The position numbers and the translations under genes were made by a program. A stretch of DNA of 57,198 bases from Ignatzschineria indica (GTDB lineage Bacteria; Pseudomonadota; Gammaproteobacteria; Cardiobacteriales; Wohlfahrtiimonadaceae), in contig NZ_QEWR01000005.1 in the NCBI RefSeq assembly GCF_003121925.1, positions 1-57,198 of the forward strand. Direction: 5' to 3'. This document shows positions 19,517-28,152 of the stretch, in pieces. The stretch's first letter is position 1, and each line of letters starts with the position of its first letter. Under the pieces are notes generated by a model that worked only from the letters and a program-made list of their open reading frames with translations, was not told the DNA's origin and searched no databases.

Positions 19517-20100
19517 TGATTAACAAAAGAGGCTGAACGCTGCCGGATCTTACTATCGCGCACTTCCAGCAATCTTGCGCCGGCAGAGAGCGATTTTCTA
19601 TTGCCCGGAAACATTATCTTATTTCAATGATCACAAGAAAAAGCTGATGAGTTGCCGGAGATCACCTCTGCGTGCTTTCATGAATCGCGTGCCGGCAAGT
19701 AGGCGAACTTAATCACCGCACCGGTAAATATCATTCGATTATTAGAAGATTCTCGGCATTGAAAATGCCGAACTGCGGGCATGCAGTTGTAATAAGAGTG
19801 AGATGGTTCTCTCCCGCGACTCAACAGATTCTCTTATGAGTTGAATCCATTAAACAAAAGAGGCTGAGCGCTGCCGGGTCTTACTATCGCGTACTTCCAG
19901 CAATCTTGCGCCGGCAGAGAGCGATTTTCTATTGCTCGGAAACATTATCTTATTTCAATGATCACAAGAAAAAGCTGATGAGTTGCCGGAGATCACCTCT
20001 GCGTGCTTTCATGAATCGCATGCCGGCAAGTAGGCGAACTTAATCACCGGCAAATATCATTCGATTACTAGAAGATTCTCGGCATTGAAGATGCCGATCT
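19517..20100 (+). repeat. Palindromic repeat array R4
   Basis: Two tandem composite units, each about 345 bp: type-1 core, GAGAGCGATTTTCTATTGCCCGG-like hairpin (shown in two parts in the family), type-2 core, GGCGAACTTAATCACCGG, then a GGCATT...ATGCC head hairpin. The first head hairpin is GGCATT-GAA-AATGCC (19755-19769), a paired change from the usual GGCATC/GATGCC. The array sits between prfB and the trxA terminator, both genes being on the minus strand. 19295-19516 holds the prfB upstream region with no clear promoter. Confidence 0.88.
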
Positions 20101-20114
20101 AAAAATGGGCAACA

Positions 20115-20140
20115 AAAAGCCGGCACTATGACCGGCTTTT
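20115..20140 (-). terminator. Bidirectional intrinsic terminator after trxA
   Basis: AAAAGCCGG (20115-20123) pairs with CCGGCTTTT (20132-20140) around an 8-nt loop. On the minus strand the stem is followed by CTTTTTGTT, as expected for a trxA terminator. The stem carries the same CCGGCA core seen in the arrays. Confidence 0.85.
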
Positions 20141-20235
20141 AAATCTTTTGCTATCGTTTCTGGCGAAATAGTGAACTCTCTTTACATTTCACATGAGATG
20201 AGTAGAGAATTCTCACCATCAAAATAACTCATCTA

Positions 20236-20559
20236 TTAGAGATGGCTATCGATAAATTGTGCTAATTGTGCTTTGTTAAGCGCACCAACATGTTGACCAA
20301 CGATCTCACCATTTTTGAAGATCATTAATGCAGGAATACCACGAATTTGGAATTTAACAGCGGTATCTTGGTTGTTTTGTACATCAAGTTTAACCACTTT
20401 TAATTTACCTGCATACTCTTCTGAAGCGGCTTCAACGATTGGTGTAATCATACGGCATGGCGCACACCAATCAGCCCAGAAATCAACGAGAACAGGAAGT
20501 TCTGCTTTTAAAACTTCCGCTTCAAAGGTTGCATCAGTTGCATTTACTAAATTACTCAT
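20236..20559 (-). CDS. trxA: Thioredoxin
   Basis: Small cytosolic disulfide reductase of 107 residues that reduces many proteins, ribonucleotide reductase among them. The active site is WCAPC at residues 31-35, with Ala in place of the more common Gly. The cis-proline loop (RGIPALMIFKNGE) and the terminal helix are intact, and the length is typical. GGGGAGAGTAAC precedes the ATG. It diverges from rhlB across a 208-bp promoter spacer, a neighbourhood also seen around trxA/rhlB in enterobacteria. Confidence 0.95.
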   Translation of the reverse strand: MSNLVNATDATFEAEVLKAELPVLVDFWADWCAPCRMITPIVEAASEEYAGKLKVVKLDVQNNQDTAVKFQIRGIPALMIFKNGEIVGQHVGALNKAQLAQFIDSHL

Positions 20560-20767
20560 TGTTACTCTCCCCTGAGAAATGGATCAAGATATCCAAAATT
20601 AGATTTGGAATTTTCTTTATAAAATATGATAATACCTTGGTATTACACCCGAAAAATGGGGAAATGACAAGGTTCGAATGTGATAAAAATTTCAACCACT
20701 GTCATTAATATAATTTATTGAATAATTTATTGAAGAACAGATTAACTGAGGACTCAGGTCAATACCT

Positions 20768-22348
20768 ATGGGAAAACCACTATTAACTTCTATGAAGTTT
20801 GCAGATTTAAATTTACATGATTCACTGAAAGAGAGCTTGGAAGATAACGGTTATGTCTACTGTACCGAAATTCAAGAGAAGGCACTCCCCGATCTATTAG
20901 CAGGGAAGGATGTCACCGGCCAAGCGCAAACAGGGACAGGGAAAACTGCAACTTTCCTATTAGCGACCTTAAATCACCTCATGACTGTGCCGGTAGAAGA
21001 GGGCAAGAAAGGCCCTTATGCCATTATTATGGCTCCAACGCGAGAATTGGCAGTGCAGATCCATAGCGATGCGGAGATGCTCGGGCGTTATACCGGTCTG
21101 AAATATGCATTACTCTATGGCGGTGCTTCTTACGGCACACAGAATGAGGCATTAGAAGCAGATCCTGATGTTGTGATCGGTACTGTTGGCCGAATTTTAG
21201 ATTATTTTAAGCAGAAAAAACTGAACCTTCGTAATGTTGAGGTCTTTGTTCTCGATGAAGCAGATCGAATGTTCGATCTCGGTTTTATTAGCGATATTCG
21301 CTTCCTTCTCCGGCAGATGCCAAAAGTGGAAAAGCGTCAAAATATGCTCTTTTCTGCCACCTTCTCTCAACGAATTTTAGAGCTCGCTTATGAGCATATG
21401 AATGATGCGAAACTGATTAAGGTTGAGTCAGAGCAGTTGACAGGATCGCGCATTACCCAAAGACTCTATCATGTTGCATCAGATGAGAAGATCAAGCTCC
21501 TCTTTGGTCTTTTAAAGCATGAGAAAGCAGAGCGCTCCATTGTTTTTGTGAATACCAAGCGTGCGGCGGATGAGGTCTTTGAATCGCTCAATGCCAATGG
21601 TTATAAGGCGGCGGTTCTCTCAGGAGATATTCCACAAAATCGCCGTGAAAAGTTACTCGAAGAGTTTAAAAATGGGGAACTCTCTATTATGGTGGCAACA
21701 GATGTTGCTGCACGTGGACTCCATATTCCTGATGTGACGCATGTCTTTAACTATGACCTTCCCCAAGATGTGGAAGATTATGTTCATCGTATCGGAAGAA
21801 CGGCGCGTGCCGGGGCAGAAGGAACTGCAATTACCTTTGCTTGCGAAGAGTATGTCTACTCATTGATGGATATTCAAGATTACATCAAAGAGGAGATTCC
21901 CGTTGAGAGCATCACAGAAGAGCTCTTAATTACACCGGAGGTGGAAGCGCCGAAACGTCGTGATCGTAGAGGAAGAACCCCGCGCAACAATCGCCGTACG
22001 GGAGATCGTAATGAGCGTGATAATCGTTCAGCACGTCGAACGCCGCGTCGCCGTCGTCAAGATGATGAGAAAGGAGAGAAGGGTAATGAACGTCATGAGC
22101 GCAATGAAGAGCATAAAGGGCAATCACCAGTAGCGGACAAAGCGTCTGAGAATACCCCTGAAAAAGCACCTCAAAAAGAGAGCGCACAACCTACTGCCGA
22201 GGCAGAGGGTTCCAATCGTCATGGTGAAGAGCAATCTTCAGCACCGAAACGTCGCCCACGTCGCAATGTTCGTCGTCCACGCCGTAATAGTGGACCACGC
22301 AATAATCGCGCACCTAAAGCAGATTCTCCGGCACCTCAAGGTGACTAA
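20768..22348 (+). CDS. rhlB: ATP-dependent RNA helicase RhlB
   Basis: DEAD-box helicase that in E. coli unwinds RNA within the degradosome. All motifs are present: Q motif (CTEIQEKALPDLL), Walker A AQTGTGKT, PTRELA, DEAD in VFVLDEADRMFD, SAT in FSATFS, and HRIGRTARAG. After about residue 385 comes an unusually long tail of some 140 residues, alternating Arg/Asn-rich and Glu/Lys-rich blocks. It is probably disordered and RNA-binding. The total of 526 residues compares with about 420 in E. coli. An internal Met9 could be the true start. Confidence 0.92.
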   Translation: MGKPLLTSMKFADLNLHDSLKESLEDNGYVYCTEIQEKALPDLLAGKDVTGQAQTGTGKTATFLLATLNHLMTVPVEEGKKGPYAIIMAPTRELAVQIHSDAEMLGRYTGLKYALLYGGASYGTQNEALEADPDVVIGTVGRILDYFKQKKLNLRNVEVFVLDEADRMFDLGFISDIRFLLRQMPKVEKRQNMLFSATFSQRILELAYEHMNDAKLIKVESEQLTGSRITQRLYHVASDEKIKLLFGLLKHEKAERSIVFVNTKRAADEVFESLNANGYKAAVLSGDIPQNRREKLLEEFKNGELSIMVATDVAARGLHIPDVTHVFNYDLPQDVEDYVHRIGRTARAGAEGTAITFACEEYVYSLMDIQDYIKEEIPVESITEELLITPEVEAPKRRDRRGRTPRNNRRTGDRNERDNRSARRTPRRRRQDDEKGEKGNERHERNEEHKGQSPVADKASENTPEKAPQKESAQPTAEAEGSNRHGEEQSSAPKRRPRRNVRRPRRNSGPRNNRAPKADSPAPQGD

Positions 22349-22400
22349 GTCAGCGAATCATTCAGCAAATCAGTCAGCAGATAAGTAAAATGGAACAGAT

Positions 22401-22452
22401 AGATCTCTCTTATCGAGCCTTAGGGTCTTTGGTAAGAGAGATCTCTTCTTTT
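22401..22452 (+). terminator. Terminator between rhlB and ybaK
   Basis: A 12-bp perfect stem, AGATCTCTCTTA (22401-22412) with TAAGAGAGATCT (22433-22444), a 20-nt loop and CTTCTTTT after it. The next gene has its own ribosome-binding site AGAGGAG shortly downstream, so the hairpin probably ends or attenuates the rhlB transcript. Confidence 0.7.
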
Positions 22453-22472
22453 AGAGATTAGAGGAGTTATCG

Positions 22473-22958
22473 ATGAAACGAGCAGAATCGGAACGAGTGA
22501 AGACGCCGGCAACGCTCTATCTAGATCGGCATCAATTGCCATATCAGTTATTTCAATGTACCGGGAAGATTGAGGGAACTGCCGAATTTATGGCTAATTT
22601 TCTCGGTGTTCCTGCTTATGAAGTGATTAAAAGTATCGTCTTTATGGATGAGAAGCATCACGGCTATATGGTTTTGCAACATGGCGATCACACCATCGAT
22701 ACTAAAAAGTTACGAAAAATTTTAGGGGTAAAAAGTATTCGCCCGGCACCTTATGAATATGCCCATAAATGGACGGGCTACCAATTTGGGGGAACATCTC
22801 CCTTTGGGATTAAGGCTGATCTTCCCATCTATGCAGAAGAGAGTATTTTTCAGTTAGAGAGCTTCTATATCAATGGTGGTCAGCGAGGTGTCAATATTAA
22901 GATTACTCCGGATCTATTAACCTATATTGGCGTTACTCCGATTTCGGTGACGAAATGA
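22473..22958 (+). CDS. ybaK: YbaK/EbsC-type aminoacyl-tRNA deacylase
   Basis: Cytosolic editing enzyme of the YbaK family, which in characterised members hydrolyses mischarged Cys-tRNA(Pro). The 161 residues show the family fold markers: VIKSIVFM with the expected lysine, the TGYQFGGTSPFG loop, and FYINGGQRGVNIKI. AGAGGAGTTATCG precedes the ATG. Exact tRNA specificity is inferred from family only. Confidence 0.88.
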   Translation: MKRAESERVKTPATLYLDRHQLPYQLFQCTGKIEGTAEFMANFLGVPAYEVIKSIVFMDEKHHGYMVLQHGDHTIDTKKLRKILGVKSIRPAPYEYAHKWTGYQFGGTSPFGIKADLPIYAEESIFQLESFYINGGQRGVNIKITPDLLTYIGVTPISVTK

Positions 22959-22987
22959 TGGGGAAGATGAGATATAAGGATGAAAAT

Positions 22988-23045
22988 CAGAGTAAAATCT
23001 AGAATAAAATTCAGAGTAAAATCCAGAATGAAACTCAGAATAAAT
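22988..23045 (+). repeat. 24-bp imperfect tandem repeat
   Basis: Two 24-bp units beginning CAGAGTAAAATC (22988-23011 and 23012-23035) and a partial third, CAGAATAAATATC. They fill the spacer between ybaK and the lipoprotein gene. Confidence 0.75.
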
Positions 23046-23065
23046 ATCATAAATTAAGGATGAAG

Positions 23066-23335
23066 ATGATGAAAAAAGTAGTACTCGTTTGTAGCTTTCT
23101 CTTACTCGTAACCGGTTGTGCCGCAGGACTCAATGATGGACAAGGAAGCTATCGTGGTAAGGGGCGAGTCGCTTCAATTATGGTGAATGAAGCGGGAGAT
23201 TCTGAAATTAGTGTCGAGACAGAAGATCGAGGACATATTCCTGTAATTGTTCCTGGAAATGTCGATATCTTCCCAGGGCAGATGGTGAAGGTTGAGCGTA
23301 ATAGTCGCGGGTTTGGTAAAGTTGATGCGCTTTAA
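23066..23335 (+). CDS. Small lipoprotein of unknown function
   Basis: A 89-91 residue protein with a lipoprotein signal: basic start, hydrophobic VVLVCSFLLLV and lipobox VTGC. The mature part of about 70 residues is polar and beta-rich (VASIMVNEAGDSEISVETED, then VIVPGNVDIFPGQMVKVE), suggesting a small barrel or OB-like fold. I do not recognise the family. Three in-frame ATGs occur (23060, 23066, 23069). The first overlaps the AAGGA ribosome-binding site, so 23066 or 23069 is preferred. Confidence 0.72.
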   Translation: MMKKVVLVCSFLLLVTGCAAGLNDGQGSYRGKGRVASIMVNEAGDSEISVETEDRGHIPVIVPGNVDIFPGQMVKVERNSRGFGKVDAL

Positions 23336-23387
23336 TGTTTAAGCAGCAGACTTACATAATCAGTTTAAATAACCTTTAAATCTAAAC

Positions 23388-23422
23388 TAAAGTCTAAAGT
23401 CTAAAGTCTAAAGTCTAAAGTC
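23388..23422 (+). repeat. 7-bp tandem repeat, five copies
   Basis: Five perfect copies of TAAAGTC, ending 33 bp before the start codon of the methyltransferase gene. Copy-number change would alter spacing in the upstream region. Confidence 0.9.
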
Positions 23423-23455
23423 GCCATTTGTAAAAGTTTATAGAGGAGAAGATGA

Positions 23456-24715
23456 GTGCAACGTTTTAGTCATCAAAAGATTGAAGAAGAGTTACCGGTT
23501 CCGTCAGAAGAGGCATTAGCACTCTCAACTGAGTTGGCATTAGAGATAATTGCTGAAATTCGTGAAAAGGGACCGATGCCATTTTCGCGCTTTTTCAATT
23601 TAGCACTCTATCATCCTAAGCTCGGCTACTATACCGGACCTCAAGCTGTTTTTGGTGAAGCGGGAGATTTTATTACCGCGCCACTGGTTTCTGATCTTTT
23701 TTCTCGCTCATTGGCAAATCAAGTAGAAGAGATTAAGCGCTTGATGCAATCTTCTACCAAGAACTCTCAAGTCGATACCTTTGATATTTTAGAGATTGGT
23801 GCCGGCAATGGCACAATGGCGCGTGATCTTCTTTTAGCCTTAAAAGTAACGAAGCAATTGCCAACGCGTTATCTTATTTTGGAGGTCTCTCCTGATCTAA
23901 AAGCACGACAAAGAGCCCTCATTGCAGAGAGTTTGCCGGAGTATATCGATCAGGTGGAATGGCTCGATGCTCCTCCACAAACGGCATGGAATGGGGTGAT
24001 TATCGCTAATGAGGTATTGGATGCTTTAGCGGTTGAGCGCTTTAAAATTGAGGATGGTCAGCCCCACTATATCGATGTAGATATTGAAATTGATGAGGAG
24101 AGCCGTAGTGTCCGTTTTATCTCTCAGTTGAGAGCTGCTGATGCTTCACTGCGACAATTTTATCAATCACTGCTTGATAAAGGATATACTCTCTTAGAGG
24201 GGACGGAGACGGAGTATTGTCCTACGCTTGAATCATGGTTGCCGCCGCTCTTTGAGCATCTTGAGAAGGGGGTTGCGCTCTTTATCGATTACGGCTATGA
24301 CGAGCGAGAATATTATCGCCCAGAGCGCACGACCGGCACCTTGATTGCTCACTATAAACATCGTGCTCATGAAGATTTCTATCTCTACCCAGGGCTGCAA
24401 GATCTTACCGCTAATGTTAATTTCACCCAGGTTGCAACGCTTCTTGTGGAGATGGGCTTAACTTTTCTTGGATATACTGCACAAGCCTACTTCTTGATGG
24501 GTAATGGCCTGCAAGAGATGGTGAAAGCAGAGCAGGAGGCTTTAGCAGAAAAGGGGGATAAGAACGATATCGGCTGGTATGAGCTCTCCCAAAAAGTACA
24601 GCAACTCGTCCATCCTGAAGAGATGGGGGAGCGTTTTAAGGTCCTAGCTGTGGGTAAAAATTTTGATGAAGCATTACAAGGTTTTGCCCTCTACGATTAT
24701 GCACATCATCTTTAG
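23456..24715 (+). CDS. SAM-dependent methyltransferase, MidA/NDUFAF7 family
   Basis: Putative protein methyltransferase of 419 residues. Family marks are MPFSRFFNLALYHPKLGYYTG, FGEAGDFITAP, the SAM-binding ILEIGAGNGTMARDLL near residue 115, and IDYGYDEREYYRPER with GTLIAHYKHR. The mitochondrial homologue NDUFAF7 methylates a complex I arginine; the bacterial target is not known. The start is GTG at 23456 with GAGGAG 7 nt upstream. An overlapping ATG at 23452 is out of frame and soon stops. It converges with recQ. Confidence 0.88.
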   Translation: MQRFSHQKIEEELPVPSEEALALSTELALEIIAEIREKGPMPFSRFFNLALYHPKLGYYTGPQAVFGEAGDFITAPLVSDLFSRSLANQVEEIKRLMQSSTKNSQVDTFDILEIGAGNGTMARDLLLALKVTKQLPTRYLILEVSPDLKARQRALIAESLPEYIDQVEWLDAPPQTAWNGVIIANEVLDALAVERFKIEDGQPHYIDVDIEIDEESRSVRFISQLRAADASLRQFYQSLLDKGYTLLEGTETEYCPTLESWLPPLFEHLEKGVALFIDYGYDEREYYRPERTTGTLIAHYKHRAHEDFYLYPGLQDLTANVNFTQVATLLVEMGLTFLGYTAQAYFLMGNGLQEMVKAEQEALAEKGDKNDIGWYELSQKVQQLVHPEEMGERFKVLAVGKNFDEALQGFALYDYAHHL

Positions 24716-24728
24716 TCTTTAATTTTTC

Positions 24729-24763
24729 AGTTATTAGTTATTAGTTATCAGTTATTAGTTATC
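24729..24763 (+). repeat. 7-bp tandem repeat AGTTATY, five copies
   Basis: Five head-to-tail 7-bp units (AGTTATT, AGTTATT, AGTTATC, AGTTATT, AGTTATC) fill the 50-bp gap between the convergent methyltransferase and recQ stops. Confidence 0.88.
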
Positions 24764-24765
24764 AG

Positions 24766-26598
24766 TTAACTAGCAGAGGCTTTCTCGGCTGCTTCCAACT
24801 CTTTAATCTTTTCAATAAAGAGTGATCCATATTGATCGAGCTTTTTCATGCCGATACCCCTAATATTGAGAAATTCCCCTGGTGTTTTAGGGCGCTTTTC
24901 TGAGATCTCCCGTAAAGTAGCATCAGTAAAGATCGCATATGCCGGAATATCTCGTTCACGCGCAAGGGAGAGGCGGAGCTCTTTGAGCGGCTCATAGAAG
25001 GGGGATTTATAGTGACTGCCGGGATCGGTAACAGTGCGATGAGCGATAAGATCTTGTCGATAGAAGAGTTGCTTCTCCCCCTTTAAGATCGCTTTAGCAG
25101 CAGCTTTTAGCCGTAAAATAGGGCGCGCATCAGGTGTTTGATAGAGATAGCCGCGAGCGATTAATGTCATAATCATCTCTCGAATCGTCCGTTCTGGATA
25201 CTCTTTCATAATGCCATAGGTGGAGACCTTCTCTAAACCACGCTCAATAATTTGGCGATTTTTCGAGCCCTTTAAGACTTGTGTGACCGTTGTAATACCA
25301 TAATTTTGTTCTACTCGATAGACGCAAGAGAGGATCTTTTGTGCCTCAATGGTGATATTGATCTTCGGTGTCGTATTGGTGCAGTTGCCACAATTATCAC
25401 AACTTTCGAAAGTGGGGGTTTCAGAGAAGTAGCGTAAAATCTCAGCGCGAAGGCACTCTTCAGAGTGGCAATAATCGATGAGCGATTGTAGATTTTGGTA
25501 GAGAATTCGTTTTCGTTCAGGATCGATCAGAAACTCATTATTCTCAATGAGATATTTCTGGTTAGAGATATCCCGAGGCGAGTAGAGTAGTAGGCAATGT
25601 GCAGGCTCTCCATCTCTGCCGGCTCTTCCTGCCTCTTGATAGTAGGCCTCCATATTTTGGGGCATATTGTAGTGGATCACAAAGCGAACATTCGATTTAT
25701 CGATCCCCATTCCGAAAGCATTAGTGGCAACAATAATCTCCACCTCATCATAGATAAAGGCATTTTGATGCTTTTCTCGCTCTTCACTGCTCATGCCACC
25801 GTGATAGCCTAAAGCATTGATGCCGGCATCTTGTAAAAATTGGGTGAGCAACTCAACATTCTTCCGAGTCGCACAATAGATTACGCCTGAATCTTTGGGG
25901 TAGAATCGGCGAATAAAGTTGAGGATATAATCTCGTTTATTGGAGATCTTTAAGACCTCAAAGATCAGATTTTTACGATCGAAGCTGATAATCGATTCTA
26001 CGGGATCTTGGAGTTGCAGTAGCTTTTTGATCTCCTCGATTACATCGGTTGTAGCTGTTGCTGTGTAGGCGCCAACAGGAGGGCGATAGGGAAGTTGGTG
26101 GAGAAAATCGATAATCTCTCCATAGGCGGGGCGAAAATCGTGTCCCCATTTAGAGATGCAATGCGCTTCATCGACTGCGATAAAGCTCACTTTAACGGCG
26201 GAGAATAGGTTACGAATCAGATGGCTATTGAGTCGTTCCGGGGCGATATAGATCAACTTATAACGACCTTGCCGAATCGCAATGAGCCTCTGAACAAAGG
26301 TCTCCTCATCGAGCGTGCTATTGATAAAGGTTGCCGGAATACCGATTTCGGTAAGAGAATCGACCTGATCTTTCATCAACGAGATAAGTGGGGAGACCAC
26401 AAGCGTCACGTGAGGAAGTAGGAGTGCCGGGATCTGATAGCAGAGAGATTTTCCACCACCCGTCGGCATGATTCCGAGCGCGTCTTTTCCCGATAAGATG
26501 GCATTGATCAGGCGCTGTTGGCCAGGACGAAACTCACTATAGCCAAAATATTTCGCTAGCGCTTCCTTTGCTTGTTGTGTCAATGACGTGGCAGTCAA
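24766..26598 (-). CDS. recQ: ATP-dependent DNA helicase RecQ
   Basis: 3'-5' DNA helicase for recombination and fork repair. The 610 residues show FGYSEFRPGQQ, Walker A MPTGGGKSLCYQIPA, DEAHCISKWGHDFRP, motif V/VI (ATNAFGMGIDK, QEAGRAGRDG), a zinc site with CDNCGNC, a winged helix and a C-terminal HRDC domain. The start is TTG: no ATG is available and GAGGGAG lies 7 nt upstream. The length equals that of E. coli RecQ. Array R5 begins about 105 bp upstream of its start. Confidence 0.95.
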   Translation of the reverse strand: MTATSLTQQAKEALAKYFGYSEFRPGQQRLINAILSGKDALGIMPTGGGKSLCYQIPALLLPHVTLVVSPLISLMKDQVDSLTEIGIPATFINSTLDEETFVQRLIAIRQGRYKLIYIAPERLNSHLIRNLFSAVKVSFIAVDEAHCISKWGHDFRPAYGEIIDFLHQLPYRPPVGAYTATATTDVIEEIKKLLQLQDPVESIISFDRKNLIFEVLKISNKRDYILNFIRRFYPKDSGVIYCATRKNVELLTQFLQDAGINALGYHGGMSSEEREKHQNAFIYDEVEIIVATNAFGMGIDKSNVRFVIHYNMPQNMEAYYQEAGRAGRDGEPAHCLLLYSPRDISNQKYLIENNEFLIDPERKRILYQNLQSLIDYCHSEECLRAEILRYFSETPTFESCDNCGNCTNTTPKINITIEAQKILSCVYRVEQNYGITTVTQVLKGSKNRQIIERGLEKVSTYGIMKEYPERTIREMIMTLIARGYLYQTPDARPILRLKAAAKAILKGEKQLFYRQDLIAHRTVTDPGSHYKSPFYEPLKELRLSLARERDIPAYAIFTDATLREISEKRPKTPGEFLNIRGIGMKKLDQYGSLFIEKIKELEAAEKASAS

Positions 26599-26703
26599 TG
26601 AAATACTCCCTCAATAAAACCGTATCAACAGTAGCAGAATTGCCCTCTCAAGTATATAGCAGTTCCTGATTCATTGTTTCAAATAGATAAAACAATTTGT
26701 CAT

Positions 26704-27533
26704 TAAGATGCCATTCTTCGGGCATGCAGTGGTGAAAAGAATAAAATGGTTGGTTCTCGCCACTCTAAAAACCTTCTTAAGAATCATTGATTGAAACAAA
26801 AAGATTGAACGCTGCCGGATCTCACTATCTCACTATCTCGCTTTTCCAAAAATTACGCGCCAACAGGTGGGGATCTTCTATCGCCGAAAACATTATCAGG
26901 TTTCATTAATGACAACAAAAGAGATTGCTGAGTTGCCGGAGATCACCACTGCATGCTTTCAGAAATCGTATGCCGGCAGATGATGATCTTCTATCATCGG
27001 TAACAATTATTACCCTATCGATACTCATTCGTGGCATCAAAGATGCCAACCTGCGGGCATGCATTCGTAATAAGAGCGAGATCGTTCTCTCCCGCCGCTC
27101 AACAGATTCTCTTATTGCTTGAAGCAATTAAATAACAGAGGCTGAACGCTGCCGGATCTCACTATCTTGCTTTTCCAGAAACTATGCGCCGGCAGAGGGC
27201 GATTTTAATCACCGGGTACTAATACTTGTTGTTTGATACAAAAGCTGTTGAGTTGCCGGAGACCACCACCGCATGTTTCTATGAATCGCATGCCGGCAAG
27301 TTGCGGTCTCAATTATTCGATTATCAGAAAACTTTCTCGGCATCAGAGATGCCAACCTGCGGGCATGCATTCGTAATAAGAGCGAGATCGTTCTCTCCCG
27401 CCGCACTACAGACTCTCTTATTGCTTGAAGCAATTAAACATCAGAGGCTAAAGGCTGCCGGATCTCACTATCTCGCTTTTCCAGAAACTACGCGCCGGAA
27501 GGTGGTGATCTCTATTGCCGGAGATTATCTCTA
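26704..27533 (+). repeat. Palindromic repeat array R5
   Basis: About 830 bp between recQ and ttrR, both on minus. Modules closely match parts of R2: the segment around 26930-27110 matches 3210-3400 with few differences, and 27240-27400 matches 3420-3600. Loop motif GCT-TGA-AGC lies at 27117-27125. A damaged head hairpin (AAGATGCCATTC) starts the array. Confidence 0.88.
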
Positions 27534-27540
27534 GATCTTT

Positions 27541-28152
27541 CTACTCACTCGGCTTGAGGAGGTTATCGACCTCATTGAGGGTAGAGATAAATTCCGCAAG
27601 AGATTCGGTCTCTAATTTTTTCATCGCACTTGCACGCTGCACTTCAACCGTTCGTACGGAGATCGATTCTCGTTGCGCAATCTCCTTATTTGTTAATCCC
27701 TCATAGACAAGTGCGGCGATCTGTTGTTCCCGTTCTGTTAGACGCGCATATCGAGAGAGTAATTCATTATGTTTTGCTCGAGCGAGTGTCACCTTCTCGG
27801 CATTTTTAAGCGCATTCATTAAGGTATCGAGATCGATCGGTTTTTCCAAGAAATCGACAGCACCCTCTTTTAACGTCTTTACGGCTGTTGAGACTTCACC
27901 ATGGCCGGTGAGAATAATGGCGCCGATGGGACTTTGATAATTTTTTAGCATCGTAATAACCGTATCTCCCGACATCTTGGGCATGCGTAGATCGACAATC
28001 GCAATCGCTGGTAAGGTGAGGTCGACCCCTTCAATAAAAGCACGACCATCCTCCCAAAGCTCAGTTGGATAATTGAGGGCAGATACCAAAAATTGGCACG
28101 ATTCGCGAACATCAGGTTCATCATCAACAATATGGACAGTTAAAGTACTCAT
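27541..28152 (-). CDS. ttrR: Tetrathionate response regulator TtrR
   Basis: FixJ/NarL-type transcription factor of 203 residues. The receiver domain has Asp10-Asp11, phospho-acceptor Asp54 (AIVDLRMP), the ILTGHGEV switch Thr and EKPI Lys. The C-terminal LuxR-type helix-turn-helix reads LTEREQQIAALVYEGLTNKEIA, then SVRTVEVQRA. Its ATG overlaps the ttrS stop as ATGA, so translation is coupled. Assignment to TtrR rests on the partner kinase and the adjacent ttrBCA genes. It is expected to activate ttrBCA. Confidence 0.9.
   Translation of the reverse strand: MSTLTVHIVDDEPDVRESCQFLVSALNYPTELWEDGRAFIEGVDLTLPAIAIVDLRMPKMSGDTVITMLKNYQSPIGAIILTGHGEVSTAVKTLKEGAVDFLEKPIDLDTLMNALKNAEKVTLARAKHNELLSRYARLTEREQQIAALVYEGLTNKEIAQRESISVRTVEVQRASAMKKLETESLAEFISTLNEVDNLLKPSE

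Noticed and set aside
20270-20559. TrxA active site WCAPC as evidence of a special thioredoxin
   Set aside because: Ala in this position occurs in other thioredoxins, and the rest of the protein is standard.
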